DNA of 6,799 bases from Nitrospirota bacterium (GTDB lineage: Bacteria; Nitrospirota; RBG-16-64-22; JACRHK01): NCBI GenBank assembly GCA_016217625.1, contig JACRHK010000068.1, positions 1-6,799 on the forward strand. Direction: 5' to 3'. Shown here one piece after another: positions 5,800-6,799 of the stretch. The position numbers and the translations under genes were made by a program. Each line of letters begins with the position of its first letter. The first letter of the stretch is position 1. The notes under the pieces are model-generated. The model was not told where the DNA came from. It was given only the letters and a program-made list of their open reading frames with translations, and did not search any database.

Positions 5800-6799
5800 C
5801 TAGTGGGGGATGGTCTGGGTCACCTCTCCCCTGTGTCGCTGGTTCTCGATGATCAGGGCGGCGGTGATGCCCACCGCGCCGACGATCGAGAGCTGCCCCG
5901 CCGGCGTCTGCCACCACACCACGGGAAGGCAGAGATCATTGGCTATGAAGTTCACGCCGGGAATGTTCGCCTGCCGGACCGTCACCGATTCCTTCTCCTT
6001 CTCGAATGCATAGCAGGGGTCCGAAGGCGTAACGCTGTGGACGCCCGGCCGCAAGGTCGTGAACATCCACCGGCCCTGGTCGTCCGTGCGCACCGTCCAG
6101 GTGTCGGCGCCAAGCTGGATATTGACGGTCGCGTCTTTCACCGGCTCCCCCTTCTTGAACTCCTCGGGGTGGCGCTTCCGGATCTCGCCGCTGATGACAG
6201 CCCCCTCCACTAGTTGGGCGAGTTGGGCTTTCCGAATCCCTGAGCCGGCAGCGGCGCCGCTCCACTCTTCCCCCGCGGAGAGGACGCGCGCCTGGCCCTC
6301 CCCTGCCCGTTCGGCAGACGGGGAGACCTCGCGCGCGAGCGCGACGCCTTTGGTCGTCACGACGCGCGCGCGGCCGTCCGACCCCACGGTGATCGTCCCC
6401 TGATGGAAAGAACCCGCCTGGTCCCCGGAGAAATAGGCGCGGCGCACCGTGCCCGCTGAGGCTTCCACGCCCCGGCCGATCTCCACCAAGACGGCCGGCG
6501 TCTGCACATAGACCCGGGCATGGGGAGAAATGCTGTATTTGACGCTCCCCCGGCTAAGCAGGAGGGCGGCGCCATCCGGGCCGGCGCTCACCAGCGACTC
6601 AGTCTGGCGGCCCAGCTCCAGACGCCCGATCCGGGTCAATAAAACCGCGGCGCGGCCGTCCGCCGTCCGGAGGCGCGCGTCGGCCACAATCGGATAGCTG
6701 CGAGTCTCCAGGCCCATCCACGGCTGACCCCGTAACGCCATCTCGACCTTCCCGACGGCCAGCACCTCGCCGATGATCTTGGGCGCCTCCGCGTCCGTC
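5800..6799 (-). CDS. FecR-like domain protein with carboxypeptidase-regulatory-like domain, 5' end outside window
   Basis: The frame is open to the right edge, and the GTG at 6765 is an internal Val codon rather than a credible start, because conserved FecR sequence (KIIGEVLAVGKVEM) begins before it. There are 332 residues in the window, numbered from the edge. Residues about 7-110 show the FecR-type pattern: IIGEVLAVGKVEM, then LRTADGRAAVLLTRIGRLEL, then LLSRGSVKY and VYVQTPAVLVEI. Residues about 222-280 are a CarboxypepD_reg-like beta-sandwich (VKDATVNIQL, VRTDDQGRWMFTTLRPGVHSV). Residues 303-317 form a hydrophobic helix (LSIVGAVGITAALII) near the C-terminus, with a short polar tail. FecR-like folds outside iron signalling commonly occur in surface and envelope proteins. 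A periplasmic role in polysaccharide assembly is inferred from the downstream wza-like gene, 55 nt away. It ends in TAG. A signal peptide is expected upstream but cannot be seen. Confidence 0.8.
   Translation of the reverse strand, partial: TDAEAPKIIGEVLAVGKVEMALRGQPWMGLETRSYPIVADARLRTADGRAAVLLTRIGRLELGRQTESLVSAGPDGAALLLSRGSVKYSISPHARVYVQTPAVLVEIGRGVEASAGTVRRAYFSGDQAGSFHQGTITVGSDGRARVVTTKGVALAREVSPSAERAGEGQARVLSAGEEWSGAAAGSGIRKAQLAQLVEGAVISGEIRKRHPEEFKKGEPVKDATVNIQLGADTWTVRTDDQGRWMFTTLRPGVHSVTPSDPCYAFEKEKESVTVRQANIPGVNFIANDLCLPVVWWQTPAGQLSIVGAVGITAALIIENQRHRGEVTQTIPH

Overview
This is a high-GC window from a Gram-negative bacterium, as shown by an outer-membrane Wza-type polysaccharide export protein paired with a Wzz/Wzc-type co-polymerase kinase. 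All genes I can support lie on the minus strand, so the cluster is described from the right edge leftwards. I cannot place the organism from sequence alone. The mixture of short tandem heptamer/octamer repeats and palindromic elements resembles what I remember from environmental lineages such as NC10, Nitrospirota and deltaproteobacteria, but that is recollection, not evidence.

Layout in transcription order: (1) 6799-5800, the 3' part of a FecR-like protein with a carboxypeptidase-regulatory-like beta domain and a C-terminal hydrophobic helix; (2) 5744-4704, a Wza-like export protein with Poly_export and SLBB-type domains; (3) a 143-bp gap holding a 55-bp nested palindromic element; (4) 4560-2278, one polysaccharide co-polymerase/BY-kinase reading frame cut by an in-frame amber codon at 3675-3673 into an N-terminal half (first membrane helix and part of the coiled coil) and a C-terminal half (second membrane helix, Walker motifs, tyrosine-rich tail); (5) 2271-997, a membrane-anchored TPR protein with a C-terminal carbohydrate-binding-like beta-sandwich; (6) 993 to the left edge, a membrane-bound J-domain protein whose stop is outside the window.

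Intergenic gaps are small (55, 143, 6 and 3 nt), so the set looks like one exopolysaccharide/capsule operon. Wza would form the outer-membrane channel. The kinase/co-polymerase would span the inner membrane and set chain length through tyrosine phosphorylation cycles. The TPR/beta-sandwich and FecR-like proteins are plausible periplasmic scaffold or glycan-contact components. The J-protein could recruit DnaK to the complex, although that is inference.

The two least ordinary parts are the amber-interrupted kinase, whose downstream half has its own Shine-Dalgarno and ATG, and the left 300 bp. There the J-protein frame runs without a stop through at least five different short tandem-repeat types and three hairpins, giving a low-complexity tail of at least 100 residues. 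I found no RNA genes, CRISPR arrays, transposase genes or convincing promoters or terminators.
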